Positions 6,529-10,062 of a DNA stretch of 10,062 nucleotides are shown here, one piece after another. This stretch comes from Methylococcaceae bacterium (GTDB lineage: Bacteria; Pseudomonadota; Gammaproteobacteria; Methylococcales; Methylomonadaceae): NCBI GenBank assembly GCA_003542275.1, contig DPKY01000281.1, forward strand, positions 456 to 10,517. Reading direction: 5' to 3'. The translations under genes were made by a program, and so were the position numbers. Within the stretch, counting starts at the first letter, position 1; every line of letters begins with the position of its first letter. The notes beneath the pieces were generated by a model. It saw only the letters and a program-made list of their open reading frames with translations, did no database searches and was not told the DNA's origin.

Positions 6529-7476
6529 ATGCAAAAATATGTGTTTAGCGTGCTGCTTTGCCTTGCTTTGCCAATCAAGGCGCAGGTGATATGTTCAGCG
6601 ACGCAAATGCTTAATGCCGACAAAACGGGATGCGTGCCGCTAGCGTGTCCCCCACCCAAACAGTTAAATTTAACCAAAACGGCTTGCTTCACCCCTCCCA
6701 CGTGCACGTCACCGGAAGTCTTAAACCCAACACAAACCGCGTGTATCAAGCCAAAAGCGCTTGCGTGTACCCCGCCAAAAATCTTAAGTGCCAGCCAAAT
6801 TAGCTGTATTGACCCCATCATCTCGCCCACTGAGCAAAACACCAAGCCAATACTAGGCGCTGTGCAACAAACGTGGGACGTGAACGTGGGTGAGTTGCTG
6901 CGTCTTCCCCTTTGCGTTACCGATGCGCAGCGCGACGAATTCAAATTGAAAAGTACCATGTTAATAGGTCAATTTAGCGAGCCTTATCTCAATACGGATA
7001 ATCTGCCGACGGTTGATTTTTTATTTACACCAACCGCCCAGCAGGGAAATAAAATTTATTCAACTGCCTTTACCGCAAGAGAAACCCGCACCACGCAACA
7101 CTACACCTCAAATAAAGTGGCCATTAAAATTCGCGTGTGGCCATCAGCAAATCACGATATTGATGCCATTACAACGCTGAGTGTGCTACGCGCCTTTTGG
7201 GAAAATGGTCACCTCATCCTTGACGGACAAATGACGTTTAATACGCTACTCACCCAAGAAGAGCGCAGTGCATTTATCACGCAACAATTTGAACTCATCA
7301 TCAGCACCCAAAACGCCCAGCTGCTCCACACAACGCCTCTCACGCTCGATAATCAAGGGTATTGGCACGTTACGTTTCCTCTCGCCCATGCGCAAACCCC
7401 TTGCAACGTGATGTTAGAATTCAATACCCATAAAGTGTCCCACGCCGTCACCAACGCGCCCTCCACCTGTCAGTAA
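6529..7476 (+). CDS. Exported cysteine-rich protein with four C-x6-N-x5-C modules
   Basis: 315 residues; I do not recognise a named family. A signal peptide (MQKYVFSVLLCLALPIKA, cleavage before Q19) predicts export. Four modules follow: CSATQMLNADKTGC (22-35), CPPPKQLNLTKTAC (40-53), CTSPEVLNPTQTAC (59-72) and CTPPKILSASQISC (80-93). Each is exactly 14 residues, with Asn at position 8 in three and Ser in the fourth. The rest (~110-315) looks beta-rich, perhaps two Ig-like or cadherin-like sandwiches: one ends V-A-I-K-I-R-V-W-P (~204), the second runs from A-F-W-E-N-G-H-L to the C-terminal P-C292 and A-P-S-T-C314. The mature protein has 11 cysteines, an odd number, with C129, C292 and C314 outside the modules. 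It begins 9 bases after dsbD without a clear ribosome site, so translation may be coupled to dsbD. A role in an extracytoplasmic structure or in binding is inference only. Confidence 0.85.
   Translation: MQKYVFSVLLCLALPIKAQVICSATQMLNADKTGCVPLACPPPKQLNLTKTACFTPPTCTSPEVLNPTQTACIKPKALACTPPKILSASQISCIDPIISPTEQNTKPILGAVQQTWDVNVGELLRLPLCVTDAQRDEFKLKSTMLIGQFSEPYLNTDNLPTVDFLFTPTAQQGNKIYSTAFTARETRTTQHYTSNKVAIKIRVWPSANHDIDAITTLSVLRAFWENGHLILDGQMTFNTLLTQEERSAFITQQFELIISTQNAQLLHTTPLTLDNQGYWHVTFPLAHAQTPCNVMLEFNTHKVSHAVTNAPSTCQ
6592..6807 (+). repeat. Four tandem Cys-x6-Asn-x5-Cys protein modules
   Basis: Module cysteines are codons 22/35, 40/53, 59/72 and 80/93 of the protein starting at 6529. The spacing inside each module never varies; linkers are 4, 5 and 7 residues. 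A Pro follows the second Cys by two or three residues every time. The pattern recurs in the next gene. DNA identity between modules is low except for a shared CAAACCGC-x-TGTATCA core with the third module of the next gene. Confidence 0.85.
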
Positions 7477-7492
7477 TTCACACGCTTTTCAA

Positions 7493-7508
7493 TGTGAACT
7501 CTTTCACA
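7493..7508. promoter_or_regulatory. CRP-like binding site TGTGA-N6-TCACA
   Basis: The sequence TGTGAACTCTTTCACA has both half-sites of the E. coli CRP consensus without mismatch and the correct 6-base spacer. Its centre (7500.5) lies about 60 bases before the start site predicted from the promoter at 7525-7553, matching class I activation geometry (near -61.5). TTCACA at 7477-7482 can pair with the left arm, so part of the same DNA could instead fold as a weak terminator hairpin for the preceding gene. Confidence 0.6.
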
Positions 7509-7524
7509 GTTCTGGTTTAAAATT

Positions 7525-7553
7525 TTGATTTGCCACAAATTGGCCGATATAGT
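7525..7553 (+). promoter_or_regulatory. Sigma-70-type promoter TTGATT-N17-TATAGT
   Basis: The -35 TTGATT (7525-7530) matches TTGACA at four of six positions; the -10 TATAGT (7548-7553) matches TATAAT at five of six; the spacer is the optimal 17 bases. Start of transcription would be near 7560, leaving a leader of about 55 bases before the second cysteine-rich gene. An imperfect -35 fits activator dependence on the CRP-like site upstream. Confidence 0.6.
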
Positions 7554-7614
7554 TTTCTTTTATCACAGCCCAATACCAGTCAATGACAATGATAACAACA
7601 GACGGTAGCGTATT

Positions 7615-8121
7615 ATGAAGAAATTATTTGTTTTAACGGCACTCACTGCCACCCTGTTCCCAAGTACAGCCACTTTAGCGACAGTACCCTCTATAGCGCA
7701 GATGAGCGCAGTGTACACCAGTGCTTGCGTTGCGCCTGACCGCGTGAATGCCAAAATGAATATTTGTGAAACGGCCTATGATGATGACGCCGCGCAAGCC
7801 ATCGTAAACCTAGTGAGTGTGATTCCCTCATGCACGCTACCACAAGAGTTCAATCCCATTAGTCATGTCTGTGAAACACCACTGGAAAAACAACCCGTTC
7901 TCTGTCATACAGGGCAGTTTCTCAATGCCGCTCAAACCGCCTGTATCACCCCAACGCAAGCCACTTGCCAAGTCCCGCAAATACATAACCCAATCACCCA
8001 TCAATGTGAGCTGCCTGCGCGTAATTCAAAAACGGTTTGTGCAATGGGCAAAATTCTCAATACCAGCACGTCCCTGTGCATTGACCCGAGTGCAAAAAAT
8101 ATCGCGCTACCGCAAACCTAG
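7615..8121 (+). CDS. Small exported protein made of five C-x6-N-x5-C modules
   Basis: 168 residues; no named family recognised. The first ~22 residues are a signal peptide (MKK, then hydrophobic, ending T-L-A), so it should be exported. The rest is almost only modules: CVAPDRVNAKMNIC (38-51), CTLPQEFNPISHVC (73-86), CHTGQFLNAAQTAC (97-110), CQVPQIHNPITHQC (118-131) and CAMGKILNTSTSLC (142-155). All are 14 residues with Asn at position 8, and all ten cysteines of the protein lie in modules. The last four form two copies of a 45-residue A-B unit. This suggests a short, disulfide-pinned rod or binding stalk in the periplasm or outside the cell; no membrane anchor is visible. It shares the module with the neighbouring protein, from which it is separated by 138 bases carrying a promoter and a CRP-like site. 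The ribosome site is weak (AGACGG region). Its partner and function are unknown. Confidence 0.85.
   Translation: MKKLFVLTALTATLFPSTATLATVPSIAQMSAVYTSACVAPDRVNAKMNICETAYDDDAAQAIVNLVSVIPSCTLPQEFNPISHVCETPLEKQPVLCHTGQFLNAAQTACITPTQATCQVPQIHNPITHQCELPARNSKTVCAMGKILNTSTSLCIDPSAKNIALPQT
7726..8079 (+). repeat. Five Cys-x6-Asn-x5-Cys modules, the last four as two 45-residue A-B units
   Basis: Module cysteines are codons 38/51, 73/86, 97/110, 118/131 and 142/155 of the protein starting at 7615. Type A modules (73 and 118) have P-Q-x2-N-P-I-[ST]-H-x-C-E and a 10-residue linker after them; type B modules (97 and 142) have G-x2-L-N and end C-I-[TD]-P. A-to-A and B-to-B distances are both exactly 45 codons (135 bases). 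Confidence 0.85.
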
Positions 8122-8145
8122 CGGTGTATTCGTATGAATTGTTTT

Positions 8146-9072
<927 letters not shown>

Positions 9073-9147
9073 TTAGATGAATGGAGAAGGTTGAATAAAT
9101 AAATTTAGGGATTAGTGTTAATGCACTTACTAAAACTCTACTTTATA

Positions 9148-9156
9148 TGGGATAAT
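9148..9156 (+). promoter_or_regulatory. Extended -10 promoter (TGG-GATAAT) upstream of cysM
   Basis: TGG directly before GATAAT (9151-9156, five of six matches) forms an extended -10 element, which can work without a good -35; the best upstream hexamer, TTACTA at 9127-9132, matches at only three positions. Transcription would begin near 9163, about 37 bases before the cysM ATG. Confidence 0.45.
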
Positions 9157-9199
9157 TTTTAACCTTTTATTTTTTAAATTCAACTCATTTCTATTTTTT

Positions 9200-10062
9200 A
9201 TGATGCCCTTCCCTACGCTTGAGTCATTTGTTGGTAATACCCCGCTAGTTCGCTTGCAACGCCTTCCTCATCATCCAAGCAACACAATTTTGCTAAAGTT
9301 AGAAGGAAATAATCCCGCAGGCTCAGTCAAAGACCGCCCTGCATTGAGTATGATTACTCGCGCTGAGGAGCGCGGTGAGATTCAAATGGGTGATTGTTTA
9401 ATTGAAGCGACCAGTGGCAATACTGGTATTGCGCTCGCTATGGCGGCGGCAATTAAAGGCTATAAAATGACGCTCATTATGCCCGATAATATGAGTGAAG
9501 AACGCATTGCCTCAATGCGGGCGTATGGCGCAGAGATTATTTTAACGCCCGCCGCCGGTAGCATGGAAGCAGCCATTGATTTAGCTCGAGACATGGAGCG
9601 AGCAGGCAAAGGGCGAATTTTAGATCAATTCTCAAACCCCGATAATCCACGAGCGCATTACGAAACAACGGGCGTTGAAATTTGGCGTGATACACAAGGG
9701 CAAGTCACGCATTTTGTCAGTGCCATGGGAACGACGGGTACCATTATGGGCACCTCTAAATACTTACTCGAACAAAATCCTGCTATTCAAATTATTGGTG
9801 TGCAGCCTAAAGGTGATGCCAAAATTGCGGGCATTCGCCGCTGGCCTCAAGAATACTTACCTAAAATCTATGATCCTACACGTCTCAATCGTATCATAGA
9901 AGTTGATCAAAACAGTGCTGAAACCATGACACGCACGCTGGCACAAAAAGAAGGTATTTTTGCTGGTGTTTCATCGGGTGGCGCCGTGTTTTCAGCCTTA
10001 CAACTGGCCAATGAAGTGGAAAATGCGGTCATTGTCACTATTGTCTGTGATCGCGGTGACCG
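9200..10062 (+). CDS. cysM: Cysteine synthase B (O-acetylserine sulfhydrylase), 3' end outside the window
   Basis: 287 complete residues are visible and the frame is still open at the right edge; E. coli CysM has 303 residues, so some 15-20 are missing. The enzyme joins sulfide (CysM relatives also thiosulfate) to O-acetylserine using pyridoxal phosphate in the cytoplasm. The PLP lysine is K44 in N-N-P-A-G-S-V-K-D-R; T71-S-G-N-T-G binds the substrate carboxylate; G177-T-T-G-T holds the cofactor phosphate; S258-S-G-G binds near the pyridine nitrogen. The stretches LKLEGNNPAGSVKDR, MPDNMS and GIRRWP-x-EYLP are closer to CysM than to CysK. Two ATG codons stand in tandem at 9200 and 9203, and either could be used. 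No Shine-Dalgarno sequence precedes them; the leader is T-rich. It is divergent from hemF. Confidence 0.95.
   Translation, partial: MMPFPTLESFVGNTPLVRLQRLPHHPSNTILLKLEGNNPAGSVKDRPALSMITRAEERGEIQMGDCLIEATSGNTGIALAMAAAIKGYKMTLIMPDNMSEERIASMRAYGAEIILTPAAGSMEAAIDLARDMERAGKGRILDQFSNPDNPRAHYETTGVEIWRDTQGQVTHFVSAMGTTGTIMGTSKYLLEQNPAIQIIGVQPKGDAKIAGIRRWPQEYLPKIYDPTRLNRIIEVDQNSAETMTRTLAQKEGIFAGVSSGGAVFSALQLANEVENAVIVTIVCDRGD

Noticed and set aside
6553..6561. Lipoprotein signal at C11 of the first cysteine-rich protein
   Set aside because: The sequence before it is V-L-L-C, without the small residue required at -1, and the hydrophobic core continues past it to a normal signal peptidase I site.
7831..8079. 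DNA-level CRISPR-like or satellite repeat
   Set aside because: The 135-base periodicity is conserved in protein, not in DNA, and has no identical repeat units or spacers.

Overview
The window is about 10 kb of moderately AT-rich DNA with housekeeping genes typical of Gammaproteobacteria: a fused chorismate mutase-prephenate dehydratase (pheA), full three-domain DsbD, oxygen-dependent HemF and a CysM-type cysteine synthase. FapA-family (DUF342) and bacteriohemerythrin proteins fit an aquatic, free-living gammaproteobacterium. No gene fixes the genus, and I do not name one. I saw no rRNA, tRNA, CRISPR array, transposase or prophage module.

Left part (1-4424). The 3' end of an XRE-type regulator reads rightward and meets a leftward ssb gene across a bidirectional terminator. 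The leftward genes are, in transcription order, pheA, a bacteriohemerythrin, a FapA-family protein and ssb. The first three are separated by only 32 and 57 bases without a terminator and could be cotranscribed. A weak hairpin follows the FapA-family gene, so ssb may have its own promoter. The ssb product is a divergent type, and the hemerythrin has Asn where one iron-binding His is expected.

Middle part (4425-8121). This is the most interesting region. Rightward dsbD, which carries reducing power across the inner membrane for disulfide repair, is followed after 9 bases by an unrecognised exported cysteine-rich protein. A second exported cysteine-rich protein follows, behind its own apparent promoter and a textbook CRP-like site. 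The two exported proteins share a strict 14-residue module, Cys-x6-Asn-x5-Cys, usually followed by x-x-Pro or x-Pro. There are four copies in the first protein and five in the second. The linkage suggests, but does not prove, that DsbD's periplasmic branch serves these disulfide-rich products.

Right part (8122-10062). hemF reads leftward, convergent with the second cysteine-rich gene. A divergent cysM begins at 9200 and runs off the right edge about 15-20 residues before its expected end. There is no gene-free stretch longer than 300 bases; the longest, 4425-4641, holds the dsbD/pheA divergent control region.
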